Origin: Vicia villosa | Taxonomy: Eukaryota > Streptophyta > Magnoliopsida > Fabales > Fabaceae | DNA: 64,000 nucleotides | NCBI RefSeq assembly: GCF_029867415.1 | Contig: NC_081182.1 | Coordinates: 6,363,213-6,427,212 of the forward strand | Direction of reading: 5' to 3' | Part shown: one piece after another, positions 42,715-54,285 of the stretch | How positions within the stretch are numbered: the stretch's first letter is position 1 | How the letters are laid out: the number at the start of each line of letters is the position of its first letter | Program-made: the position numbers and the translations under genes | Notes under the pieces: model-generated | The model's database searches: none | What the model saw: the letters and a program-made list of their open reading frames with translations, nothing else | Told to the model about the DNA's origin: nothing

Positions 42715-44520
42715 ATCCTAATGGACTTTTAATCCAAAATAGAAATAAACAAATAAAATATGAAAATAGTAAAATGTTGAATTTGGGCCTGAAACTAACT
42801 CGGATGGCTTAAAAAGCCTTCCTACATCAGTCTGATCCGCCTCTGAAGAACTTGAACCTGAGTTCTCTTCTTGGTAAAGAGCCTCACCTGCTTGATATTC
42901 ATGAATGTCAGCAACATTGAAAGTATTTGATATGTTCATGAAATCTGAAAGAACTACCACATAAGCATTACCATTGATCTTGCGGGTCACTTTGAACGGG
43001 TCATACTTGCGCGACTGCAACTTGCTGAAGTACCAACTAGAAACATCTCCTTATGCAAAAACACCATCACATCGTCTCTCATATTGAAATCTTTAACTTG
43101 CTGGCGTTTATCTCGTATAGGAGGCAAATTGAGCTCATCTGCACTTAATTCCTTGAAATCCTCTAAGATTCTGAGCAATTATTCGGGAATTGTTTCCTCT
43201 TTTACAACACTCACCAGCCCATTACTCACCACTTGACAGAAAAATTAAGTTTCCTTAGCAGCCTCTTCAAGCTCCTTTTCACTCTGTGCCATCATCAAGA
43301 AACTAGACATCTATCCTTTTGGATTCTTATCAAAGTGAAAAACAGGAGCCATAACAATTTTATGTGAGCCCATGTAAACAATATCACATTATCTTGTCCT
43401 CGATAAGTGCCATTATTATCAAACTGCCAAGATCTACCAAGTAAAATATGACAAACATCCATATCAAGAACATCACAAAATACATTTTCTTTGTAAAATT
43501 TTCTGATGGATATAGAAACTATGCAGGCTAGTGTTACTTGAACTTCGGAGCCCTTGCTTACCCAACTGAGGGTGTATGGATTCTCATGGGGTTCTTTGGA
43601 CAACTTCAAATAATCTACCAATTAATGTGACACCAGGTTATTCATGTTGCCACTCTCTACGATCTAATTACATACCTTGTTCTTGATAGAGCAATGTGTT
43701 TTACACAAATTATTGTGCTTCCCTTCATCTTTGGATGCTTGTAAAATTCTCTGCAACATAAAATATACCCTCTCATCAGATTTGTCCTCTACATATTCAT
43801 TATTCTCAACAGCATGTCTTTCTCTTTCCTCTCACTATTCCTTTTCTTTCGCAACAACATCGACTCTTCTTGTTGGACAAACATTTGATCCGCGACCCCA
43901 TCCATTACAACGATAACACGTGTCTCTAGTGGGTTTAGCATATGTATTACCTTTCCTCTAGATTGGTGCTTTACCATGTTGGATACTATTGTGGCTGCTA
44001 GTCCCCTTATTTTCGAGGTTGGAATCCTTGGTTGTTGCACTGTGCTATTTTCTTTGTCGCCTATTAATTCAAAGTTATTTTGAGGCGAATACTTAAAAAG
44101 TGAGAAATTTCGAGGGGATTTCTCGATCAATTATGCCTTCAAATCTATACTAGACGCCTTAGCTACGGTTCATACAGTCTACAAACCCATCTTTTCCTGC
44201 AAGGATCCCTTTAGGCCACTAATGTATCGAGCAACTTTTTAGGTCTCTGAATCTCCTAATTCATTGCGCTCAAAAAGCGCAGGAACTCAGTTGTGTATTC
44301 TGTTACATTTCTCTTTTCCTGAACAAACTAAATATACATCTTATAAAGAATCTGCTTATAATCCTCTGGTAAGAATCGCTCCAGTATCAAATGTTTCATT
44401 CTTTGCCAAGATCTGATTGACCCTTTTCTTTTCCTCTGGCTTTGAACATCAATTTTATCCCACCAAACATCAGCATTACTCTACCATAATTTAAAAAAAT
44501 TGAGGCCTATGGTTGATACT
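42715..44520 (-). pseudogene. Collapsed Ty3/gypsy element: gag, protease, RT start fused to integrase end
   Basis: Minus-strand order from right to left. A Gag region lies at about 44500-44130. A zinc knuckle near 43920-43880 (CYRCNGWGRGSNVC) has Arg/Gly where the His should be. The aspartic protease C-terminal part is at 43621-43330 (DVLDMDVCHILLGRSWQFDN). A segment before RT reads ILEDFKELSADELNLPPIRD (about 43175-43115). It then runs directly into the end of integrase (VKDFNMRDDVMVFLHKE; YDPFKVTRKINGNAYVVVL; FNVADIHEY) to about 42780. RT, RNase H and the integrase core are missing, so an internal deletion joined two distant parts. Several frameshifts. No LTRs recognised. Confidence 0.85.
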
Positions 44521-44940
44521 AAAAAATATTGTCACATCTTAGAAATTTAAAGTTAAAAGTTAATAAAATGAACTAATTTGACTAACGAGGTTATATTTAA
44601 GGGATCAAATTGTAACGTTTATTAAATAAATGATGAACATGAAACAAAAAATAAATTTAAGGAACTAGCAATCTAGTTAAGCCGATATTTTTTAGACATC
44701 GTGATTTTAAAAGAATTTTTTTAAGATCAGATTATCGGTTCAACTCAATTCAATTCTTGTACAACTTTGTCATATAGACCAAATCATGTGACAGAATCAT
44801 CTGATTTAATTTTTGAGTTATGTGATTCAACCAATTATTCTCTGGTTCGACACCGACCCCTTGGCCTTGTGATCTTACTATGATAGTCGAGTTGATTTTT
44901 AAAATATTAATAGGATATCTACTCTTTATATATAGTTAAG
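44520..44940. other. Intergenic DNA, no gene seen
   Basis: AT-rich with a CCGACCCCTTGGCCTTGTGA patch at 44853. Nothing assignable. Confidence 0.5.
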
Positions 44941-44957
44941 TGTAAGGTCGATTATTA

Positions 44958-45065
44958 TTTTTTTTAATAAGCAATTTGAACCTAACGGGTTTTGAACCTG
45001 AGACCTTGAGAGGAGCACACTCTCAAGACCCAAGCGTTTCACCGCTAGATCACACACACGCACAC
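44958..45065 (-). mobile_element. tRNA-derived SINE with 16-bp target duplication
   Basis: On the minus strand it starts GTGTGCGTGTGTGTGATCTA and then has a polymerase III A-box-like TAGCGGTGAAACGCTTGG and B-box GGTCTCAGGTTCAAAACC. It ends in an A-rich tail (TTATTAAAAAAAATA). The direct repeat GTAAGGTCGATTATTA flanks it exactly (44942-44957 and 45066-45081). This structure shows retroposition of a short SINE or SINE head. Confidence 0.9.
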
Positions 45066-45081
45066 GTAAGGTCGATTATTA

Positions 45082-45500
45082 AGAAATATAAGTTAAAATA
45101 TTTTATGTAATTGAATTTTGTCACAACTAGACTTTGACCCGTGCAATACGGATGTTTTTAGAACTTCATATTTAAAATTCAAATTAGTAAATGAAGAGCT
45201 AATAACTAGTATATGAAATGTTATGAGATTTATTTTATATTCAACTTATAAATATAAAAAATATATATAGCAACACAAATATGAATTTGTAACTTCAAAC
45301 CGAATAATAATAGGGGTTAAAGTTATCATTATCATATAGAAAAAATTGAACAATATAACTGCATATATTTTAACATACATTACTCGTTTACCAAATAAAA
45401 TAAAAATTGGCAAATATTGAATAACTTTTAAATTGGAAAATTTTCAATATCATAAATGAGTTGAAATGCATATTGCAAATAAGTAAACAACCAACCACTG
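45082..45500. other. AT-rich intergenic DNA, no gene seen
   Basis: Begins with AACTAGACTTTGACCCGTGC, a motif also common at ends of some plant non-coding elements. The other end is not identified. Confidence 0.4.
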
Positions 45501-45507
45501 TATTACA

Positions 45508-46255
45508 TTCTAAGATGAGGAACTTCTATGAGTATTCTGAGACCACAATCTAAGATGACGAACTCCTATGAGTATTCATATACCACAGTCTAAGATAAGG
45601 AACTCCTATAAAAGTATTCTGAGATCACAGTCTAAGATGAGGAACTCCTATGAATATTCTGAGACCATAGTCTAAGATGAGGACTCTTGTGAGAATATTC
45701 TGAGACTACAATGTAAAATGAGGAACTCCTATGATTATTCTGAGACCACGGTGTAATATGAAGAATTCCTATGAGTATTCTGAAACCATAGTCTAAGAAG
45801 AGGAGCTCCTATGAGTATTTTGAGACCATAGTCTAAGATGAGGAACTCCTATGAGTATTCTGATACCACAATCTAAGATGAGAAACTCCTATGAGAGTAT
45901 TCTGAGACGACCGTCTGAGATGAGGAATGAGTATTCTAATACCATAGTCTAAGATGAGGAACTCCTATGAGTATTCTAATACTATAGTCTAAGATGAGGA
46001 ACTCCTATGAGTATTATGATACCACAGTCTAAGATGAGCAACTCCTATGAGTATTCTGATATCATAGTCTAAGACGAGGAACTCCTATGAGAATATTTTG
46101 AGACCACGGTCTAAGATGAGGAACTCATGTGAGAGTATTCTGAGACCGCAGTCTAAGATGAGGAACTTATATAAGTATCCCGAGACCACCGTCTAAGATG
46201 AGGAACTCCTATGAGAGTATTCTGGGACCACGGTATAAGATGAGGAACAATGGAT
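45508..46255. repeat. Minisatellite: 40-bp unit, 19 copies
   Basis: Consensus TCTAAGATGAGGAACTCCTA followed by TGAGTATTCTGAGACCACAG. Nineteen copies can be counted by their CTAAGATGAGG starts (45510, 45550, 45590 ... 46234), with spacing of 35-42 bp caused by small indels such as an extra AGAG before TATTCT. Divergence between copies is modest. No open reading frame runs through it. Confidence 0.95.
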
Positions 46256-46399
46256 GATATTGCTATTTTTAAGGCAAGTTCTATTTTATCCCAAATTCCT
46301 AGGCGTGTGATGATGTAAACAATTCAAAATTAAAAATTCAACTAAAATTATCTTGTGTAAGATGTATAGTAATTGAACAACAATTAAATCCTTTGCATT

Positions 46400-47330
46400 T
46401 CCGTTCTTTTGCTGATTGTGTTTGTAGAGCTACATCACCTTTCGTCTTGCTTGCAGATCTTTCAGCCATTTATTGTTCATGAGATTCAAGCGTCTCTTGA
46501 AGCTCTTCTTTTTTCATGTTTGATAGGTCATTCGGTTCTTCTATGGATACAACCACATGATCAAATTTTGGAAGCAATGTCCTCAAGATCTTTGTAAATA
46601 TCGATGTTAATGTCAACACTTCTCCATACATCTTGATTTGATTCACTAGTCTTATTACTCTAGTGAAGAAATTAGCCACACTTTCACTTTCTTTTGTGAG
46701 TTTGTAACCTCACTTCTTTCACCTTCTCAACACCTCCAAAATATTTCTCCAAGATGTCCCCTACTTCCTTTGATGAGTCTACATCATCAACTTTCTCAAA
46801 GTTGTCTAGATCAACGCATTGATAGATTATGAAGAGAGCTTTATAATCTTTCTTCTTCAAATCTTTATGTGCAACATTTTGTTCATTTGTGGCATTGTCG
46901 CTAATCGGATTCACTCATTCTTCACAAGATCCCAATCATCTTGATAGCAGAAGACAACCTTCATCAGCTTACACCAATTATCATAATTCTTGTCATTCAA
47001 AATAGAAAGATTTGCTGGAAAATACCTGTTTGGATGAGAAGTCATTTCTCTATGCTTCCTAAGAATCATAGTCAGTGCTTCAAATACGATATGTTGTAAT
47101 ATTTCTTGATATAACGAGATTAAATCAATTTCTTGATTGATTCAAGATCTTTGTCCTTCACTCTTCACTCGAGTGATCCAACCACACGCTTGGTTGCAAG
47201 ATGATTCCCTCATACACTGATTTTAAAAAAGAAGATATAATTAAAAGAGTATGAATTATTGAAGTAAAAGGAAGAATGTTTATTGATCAGTGTAATACGG
47301 TGAACTGACTTTTTATATTTAAGCAAGCAA
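46400..47330 (-). pseudogene. Copia gag relic and leader, right part split away by a solo LTR
   Basis: The minus strand reads NDKNYDNWCKLMKVVF and CYQDDWDLVKNE (about 47000-46920), then, after a TGA, KDLKKKDYKALFIIYQCVDL and GGVEKVKEVRLQTHK, then FFTRVIRLVNQIKMYGE and ILRTLLPKFDHVVVSIEEPN: a UBN2-type Copia Gag. Protease and pol are absent to the left, where the minisatellite begins. Upstream leader DNA runs to 47330. The matching LTR 5' part is at 50550-50765. Confidence 0.8.
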
Positions 47331-50300
47331 TGTTGCGGTGAGTAAGAGTCGCCACCGACTTTTATTTTATCCAATATATAGAAAGGCTAAAAGAACAGGA
47401 AAAGACCTTTAAAAAGATTTTGAGTTCGGGGGTTTAGAGCACCCTTTGTATCCATGGTTATCCATGGGCTCTTAATTGCTTAGCTCATTTGTTTTCAAAA
47501 TGTTTAAAGTGTCGTGTGTGAATAGTAAAAAAAACTTTGTTAAGGACTTTAGCTTGTAAATAGGCGTAGCCTTGTTTCGAATTGATTTGAAATTAGTGGG
47601 AAAAAGATAGTTTTGAATTTGAAAAGAGCAAGCATTTAGGAGTACCTACCCTAAGCTTAGAAAAATCTTCTTTTAGCTTTCCAGGGCTATCCATACCATA
47701 AGAAGGTAGGAAGTCCTTTCAATGGATGTAAAGGGTCATCGAGGTTTATCGTTCGCCATAAGACTGACCCTGCCATAAAGAGGGCAGGTAGTCTAAGGGA
47801 AGGATATAATAGTCATTCTTAGGCAGCAGGCGAGGATACCTTAGCAATGGGGACAAATCATCATTTACCGAGGCAACATCGAGGGACAAATTTGATGATG
47901 AATGAACTGAGGGCAACATTTGCTTTTAGGTATCCTCGGAATCGAGGGACTTGACTATTTTGTAATAAACAATAAAATAAGGCAACAAGGCAGGAAATCA
48001 CAAGGCAACAGGCAACAAGAGGGGTTACCCAAAAGTGTGCGTGTGTGGCACAATCAGGTGGTTCAATTCAGATATTTTATCTTATAAGGTTTAGTGATTC
48101 TAAGTTCATTAAAGGCTTGCACTCCCTAAGATTACTAACCACGCAGATAATATAAACAAAATCAAAGGCAGAAAATAAAATCCTAACTATTACAATAAAC
48201 ACCTGCAGGGACGGGGAAATAAAAAACAGAATAATAATAGAGGCAAAAATAGGTTAATTCATGTGCCTCGAGCCTTCATCGCATCCCCGATCAACCCTGA
48301 AAATTACGAGCGAAGAAGAGAAAATGTTAATGCATTTAAGGTCGACAACCCTAATTTACCGGAATAAATCAGGGTTAAAACCATAAGGTATGAAAAATTA
48401 ATAATTTAAATAAACCTTAAAGGTTAAAAAAATCGAAAGTTCGATTAAATTAAATAACTATTGGATTAATCCTAATTATTTTAGTAATTGAAAGCATATA
48501 CAAAAATAATAATATTTACGGTTAGAAAACAATTATTTTAAATGTTATGAGAAAAATCGAGCTTTCGGTTAAATAATTATCAAAAGATAATATTATTTAA
48601 TTAGTGAAAAAATTTAGAAAAGAATAACTTAAAGAATTAAAAAAAAGAAAAGAAATTTAAATAGAATTTAAAAAGAAAAGAAAAAGAATTAATAAAAGAA
48701 TTTAGCTCTGATTAGGTGTTCCACGCTTCTGAAGGTTCATGGTGGTCCTTCGTATTCAGGTACGTTGGATCTGCTTGAGTGGTAATCTGAAGGCTGTGCA
48801 TGAGGGTGCATGGGGGCTCTGCGTGCGCTAGATGCACAGGATCCGTAGGAGTCATTTGAGAAGGAATAAAACGAAAAATACATGCATAAGGCAGGGATCG
48901 AACCCCTGCCCTTGCAGTTCAAAGCCTTAACGCGCGCCTCTTACAAACAAACCATTTATCCTTCGCTGATAAGAAAACACGTCAATAATATAATATACAA
49001 AAACAATTTTAATCAGAAATTCAAAAACGAAACGCGCCAACCTAGTCGTCTTCTTCCTTCAGCCTGGTTCTTTTGCCCCCAAATTAGCTACGATTCAGCT
49101 GCCATTATATCCGTAGCCAGTCCCTGCGATCAACCATCTCACGCCACACAACATATAAATGGCAAATAATTACATGGTTCGATTGTAAATTGCATGCCGA
49201 ACACGATAGTGTTCTTAATTTGGTCCAATTTAGCCTCGATTCAGAATTCCCAAATTGAAGCTCAAGAACCCTAATAATGGTGGATTCTTTACACTGCACT
49301 TTAACTTAAATTAAACGAACCAGAACGCGTCATAACATCATTCTAACCATGAATATATGATCAAAACATATTAAAAACACATGTATGCATGAATTCGATC
49401 TCAATTTTTTTTAAGGCAAATCGTGAGTAATATAGGCATGTTCCTGAGATTATGAGACCTTGATGATGACTCAAACAGCTTCAAGGAATACCAAGGAAGC
49501 TGATTCAATCCTCCAAACGCCCTGAATTCGACTGCCAATTAGAAACCGCCTTGAATTTTTTCTTGGATTTTTGTGAGTTTGGTACGAGTTCTTCTTGACA
49601 GCCAATCCTTGTGAATTCTCCCCCTAATGCCTTGAACGTGTTATGTACTTATAGAAGAATGGATTAGGTCAATAAAATTGATCCAAATCCTTGTGAATCA
49701 ATCATGGAAAATTTGATTTGGAAATTGATTTTTCTTTCTAATTATGGCCAATATTTGATCTAATCAATCCAATTCCATCTTGCACGAATTTGTTGTGATG
49801 GTGTGGTATAATTGGTGATTGGAATCAAGTGAAAATAGGATCAAACAAATCTCCTTCATATTTTCTCATATTATTTGATTTATATTATATTTTCCATGAA
49901 TTAAATTCAATAAAAATATGAATATTAAACCAAAAAATTTGTGGCATTGGATTAGATCTTCTAGATAACTTGCACAACAAGTTTGGACTTTAAAAACTTG
50001 GGCCTATTTGCAGGAAAACTTATTTTGAAGCCTTTTATTTCACATTTTTTCCTTTAAAATTGTCCAACTTTGACAAGACATATCTCCCTCAATTTTTAAG
50101 ATATGGAGGAGTTCTAGGACTTTTTGGAAACCTCAAGATGTCTTCTACAAGCCACTTTGGAAGCTTTTTTCCATTTGGAGATTTTATCTTGATGATTTGG
50201 GCTTTGACAAAAAACTGCTTTTGGCTGACTTTCAAAAAGGACCTGTAATGTTTTGATCCATATCTCTCAAATGAAGCATTTTTAGACTTGGCATGTGATA

Positions 50301-50549
50301 GACAATTTTGTAGGGAATTCAATTTCCTTCAAAATGAGCTTTGGATGCAAAATTTCTGATGTTCCATGTGAAAGTTATGGCTGGTCAAAGTTCAATTGAC
50401 TTTAGGTCAGAAAAAAACCTAATTTAGAAACTTTAGGTTTTGTTGATTATGAGACAGGTAAGTGAGTCTAATCCTCAGTGCTTGAGAATTTGAAAGTCAG
50501 GTGGATCAAAATATCTTGAAATATGATGGGCAAATTTTGGGGTATGACA
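47331..50549 (-). mobile_element. Solo Ogre/Tat-type LTR, about 3.2 kb
   Basis: The + strand starts TGTTGCGGTGAGTAAGAGTC with GCCACCGACTT and ends AATTTTGGGGTATGACA. These ends match the LTR at 57877-61965 (TGTCGCGGCCGG..GAGTCGCCATCGAT ... AATTGGGGTATGACA). On the minus strand the LTR would begin TGTCATACCCC. It lies within a Copia relic, between its LTR/TATA part (50550-50765) and its gag (47045). No 5-bp target duplication is visible (AGCAA left, ATCCG right). No gag or pol inside. It contains a tRNA-like stretch at about 48881-48960. Confidence 0.7.
48881..48960 (-). repeat. tRNA-like sequence, probably a SINE head or tRNA fossil
   Basis: On the minus strand a perfect T-arm-like hairpin GGCAGGGGTTCGATCCCTGC follows AAGGCTTTGAACTGCAAG and an A-box-like TGGTTTGTTTGTAAGAGGC. 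The rest does not fold as a standard tRNA: no acceptor stem and no regular anticodon arm. I therefore do not call a tRNA gene. Confidence 0.4.
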
Positions 50550-50766
50550 ATCCGTCTATAAATATTGAGGTTCTTTCACTGTGTATTTTACAAATACAAG
50601 GTGTCTTCCTATTTATAATGAGATTATCAGCCCATCAAGTAATCTCAAACTAACTACCTTCGACAACCTACATTCGATTCTGTCGAATACATACGACTTC
50701 AACTCTGTCGATTGATACATTTACGAGAACATGCTTAACACAAAAAATTGCATATTTAACACAATC
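50550..50766 (-). repeat. 5' part of the LTR of the split Copia relic
   Basis: Minus strand from about 50765: TGTGTTAAATATGCAATTTT ... with a TATA box CTCATTATAAATAGG at about 50621-50607 and then a leader. It joins, across the solo LTR, to leader and gag sequence at 47330-46400. Confidence 0.5.
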
Positions 50767-51750
50767 TAGACTTTGAAATACCATTCTCAAATTATTATTC
50801 TCTACTTTTTACTTTTTATGAAATGGAAATACAGAAGTATTTGCAGTCCTATAATAGACCATACAATTTAATGGATTTGTTGTTTAATTTGATTTGTATG
50901 TAAGAATCCCTTGATGGACAATATGGACCCATTCCTTTAACACCCCCTTCGTCCAAGGAATAAAAAAACGTGTAGGCTCCAACCCATATATGGAATCACC
51001 TTTATGCACAAGTACAAGAATCAACCATTAATTCAAACAACCATAAATGTTACATTTACTCGGTGGTTCGTCTTCAATACTACTTCATTCATGGCAGTGA
51101 CCTCATGACATGTGCCATATGGCAAAGACAAAGAAAAGAAACATAAGAACCAAATTCAAAGAACATGTTTGGATCACGAGGAAGACGCAGGAAAACTTGT
51201 AAGTAAAGAGACAAATCAACACTTGTCACATTTAAAATGGCTGAGAGTGCATGGCGTATTAATCACACATGAGCATGACGAAGTTCCGCAAGACAAAGGA
51301 ACGTTTACGCCCAAAAGATGCATGATATAGTGGCCCAAGCTAAACATGCACTAACCTGAAAGCAAATAATAAAGCATATATACATGTGCTGTATATGTAT
51401 AGAGACAAAACCAGTGGTCACCTCACAGAGACATGCCACATGCAGCAAATTATTCAAGGAGAGTAATGAAAATAGAAGAATGTGTGTAAGAATTTTGAGA
51501 CATAAAAAAAAAAGATAAATGTGGGTGGCTTCATAATAAAAATATCATTAGCAAGGTGTTAAAAAAGTCTACTGCAAAAACGGCTGCGATAAAATGTTGA
51601 TAAAAATAAATTGTACTTAATTTACGGTGCGACGACAGTATTCAATGTCGCTATATCTATGTTCACCAAAATCACAAAAGTCCATCCTAACGGACCGATA
51701 GTTATTTAAAGCCCTCATCATTAATGTATATAGTGTATCAGAGAAACTAT
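50767..51750. other. Intergenic DNA, no gene recognised
   Basis: A 72-codon frame at 51112-51330 (KDKEKKHKNQIQRTCLDHEE) is lysine/histidine-rich and has no recognised domain. I regard it as chance. No LTR ends seen. Confidence 0.4.
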
Positions 51751-51978
51751 TACTCCCTTCAATTCAATCTAATTTATAAGCAGGGTCAGCCCAATACATA
51801 TCGAGGCCTAAGACGACTTTTAAAATAAATTTTAATGTAAAATATTTAAAATTTATTTATTAGATTCAAAATTATTTATTAACTTATTTTAATTAATTTG
51901 ACTTAATATTTAATAATTGATAATAAAGTCAATTTATAGTGATTATATTAAATTTTTATAAATTTTTATATTCACTAC

Positions 51979-52021
<43 letters not shown>

Positions 52022-52486
52022 GTTATGTGAGTTCATCTCATTAAATAGTAAAATAAAAATTCCTTAATATTTTACAATAAAAAAACATTAAATATATTCA
52101 TGTTTTATAGTGTTGTCTGATCTGTGCAGTGCTATATTTATTGTTCTCCGCAACAATTTATTTCATGCTCTCTTTGCAAAACAAATTCAAATTGGAAATA
52201 AAAACATCAATCCGCACAGTGAAAGACATGTTTTCAATAATGGGCAATAAAATAAATATGATGTTAATAAAACAAAATTGAAAAGTACTAAAAAGAAAAA
52301 AAAATTTAAGGCCCAAGGCAGTAGCCTAGTTGGCCTACCCCTTGGGCCGAGCCTGTTTATAAGAGATAACTTACTTCTTTATATTCATTTAATAGTCTAT
52401 GTATCTGATCTAATAATATCAAATACATTAATTATTTAACTAATTTAAAAATAAATGTTTTCTTATAATTAAGATTAGTGGGAGTA
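51751..52486. mobile_element. Stowaway-type MITE interrupted by a hAT element
   Basis: TA-flanked ends TACTCCCTTCAATTCAATCT ... AAGATTAGTGGGAGTA are inverted copies (TACTCCCnnnAATCnTAATTTATAAG). Without the nested 575-bp insertion and its duplication, the MITE is about 150 bp, a usual Stowaway size. TA target duplication at 51751-51752 and 52485-52486. Confidence 0.8.
51781..52355. mobile_element. Non-autonomous hAT element nested in the Stowaway MITE, 575 bp
   Basis: Ends CAGGGTCAGCCCAATACATA and, on the other strand, CAGGCTCGGCCCAAGGGGTA. A perfect 8-bp target duplication TTTATAAG flanks it (51773-51780 and 52356-52363). It contains an (ATT)n microsatellite at about 51974-52021 and no transposase. 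Confidence 0.93.
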
Positions 52487-53500
52487 TACTACTCAATAAT
52501 GAGCATTGTGTCAATTTTTTTATCTATGGAATCGCATATAGTGCTAGCTGTTTACACAATATTCCTTTTCTATTCGTGAGATATTCATTTCTTGATGTTG
52601 TATACCATGTGTTTTCCTAAAAGGAAAGCATTGTAAGGGAAAAAGTGTCAAAAGTACAATAATTAATTGTCAAAGATGTCGTGTATGATATTATTCGAGG
52701 GATATAATTCTTCATTAAAATTTTATGCTTTTTAAATATGATGTTCTTTAATTTTTGTCTATATTTTTGAATATGTATGAGCTGTATAAGATACAAATGA
52801 ACCCAAACTCAATTATTATTATTATTATCATTGGAGGAGAAAGTATAAAGATAGCTAGTATATGTAGCAATCTGAATTACGAGGGAAACTCAACTAATTA
52901 GCTAAAACTATTACATTAGGCGCTAACTAATTCCAAACTTCAAACAGGAATAACAAACCATATTAAATCTAATAACATCCCTCAAAGTGGAGTTTTATAT
53001 ACTGTATCTAACATTTCAGGTATGAATATGATGTTTGGGAAGAGAAATGGTCTATAATCTTTGTAAAAACAATTGCTAGTTGTTTATTTTATGAAATGGG
53101 AAGTAAATGGAATGGTTTTTATTGAAGTTTCTCACAATGGGATACTCGATTTTTATATCATAGGTTCTTTTATGAAATGATGAATTAGGCGCTATTTACT
53201 TTATTGATTGAGTGTCGCAATATGCTACTAAAGAACAATGTGATGATTTCTTCGAAATTGGTCGGGAGAAGCCGTACTGTATTACGAGTTTTATGATTAG
53301 TCCATTGCTTGCTTCTAATAAATCTAGGCTACTCTTCTTATAATGTTATGTTTAATCATGGCATTATCTCATATCTATAACTCTTAACTGTCATGATTTC
53401 CTTGTTGTCTGGGAGGCCATAAAGGGAATTGAATTCTACTTGATGAGGATATCTCATGCAATAAAAGGTGACTTGATAAAAGGAGTGGACAAGGGTGGCT
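52487..53500. other. Intergenic DNA, no gene seen
   Basis: No domain recognised. Short ATT repeats near 52814. Confidence 0.4.
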
Positions 53501-54285
53501 TCTTAATGTCAGGCGAGATGCTAGTATGCTCGGGATGTACGTCCCGGATGTACGTATAAGGCGGTCATGTAGTGGCGGGCGCATCCGAGATACACATCTT
53601 AGATCTACATAAGCCTCACAAGCGCGAGGCCTGTGAAGGACGAAGCGTTTAAGTTGTCTGGCGGTTAGGAAGTCTAACCCGAGGCACACATCCTAGATAT
53701 ACATAAATCCCATATGCACGTCTTGGGTGTACGCATAAGGCGGTTAGATAGAGGCGGGTATATCCGGGATACACGTCCCAGATGTACATAACCTCCCAAA
53801 ACGCGAGGCCTATGAAGGGCGAAAGGTTTTTGTTATCTGATGGTGTCGACCCGATTCATGGTATGCGTCCGGATAACGGGCTATAAATCGAGCAATATTC
53901 TCAACGAACGTCTTCATTTCTCTTCCCGCCACGTGTTTACTGGCATGTCTGTGTTTCCCTACTTTAAAACGTTCCCACGGTAATTATAACTTTTTGTTGG
54001 GATGTAAAGCATTTCGCAGTAATGATGATTATTTTAGGGGGATGAGTGCTTCAACCATTACTCCTATTGATTAGGGACTGTTGATGTAGCTCCTATAACG
54101 ACTTCAAGTTAACCTCCTACTACATCCTTTTTCCCAAGTAAACGTTCCTTTTTCCAAGTTATCTTCAGGTCTTTTCATTTCCCCAACTCTTCAATCTTAC
54201 CGCCAAGAAAATTCAACTTCCTCCGGTAACTTCAAACTATTTTTTCGTTTGTTTTTGAAATTCTGGCCTTCAGATTCCGATGTCC
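53500..54285 (+). repeat. LTR-like region with 179-bp tandem duplication
   Basis: Two copies of a 179-bp unit (53550-53728 and 53729 to about 53846) start GTACGYATAAGGCGGT and contain GGGATACACGTCCCAGATGT-type and GCGAGGCCTRTGAAGG sequence. Next comes a TATA box (GGGCTATAAATCGAGCAA, about 53877-53894) and a CT-rich leader to 54285. I read this as the LTR and leader of the + strand gypsy-type relic whose ORF follows at 56.2 kb. Confidence 0.5.

Noticed and set aside
45508..46255. CRISPR-like array because of the regular 40-bp spacing
   Set aside because: The units are contiguous tandem repeats without unique spacers, in plant nuclear DNA.
48881..48960. A functional tRNA gene
   Set aside because: The T-arm is good, but no acceptor stem or normal anticodon arm can be formed.
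51112..51330. 72-residue Lys/His-rich ORF
   Set aside because: No recognised domain, no neighbouring gene structure; probably chance.
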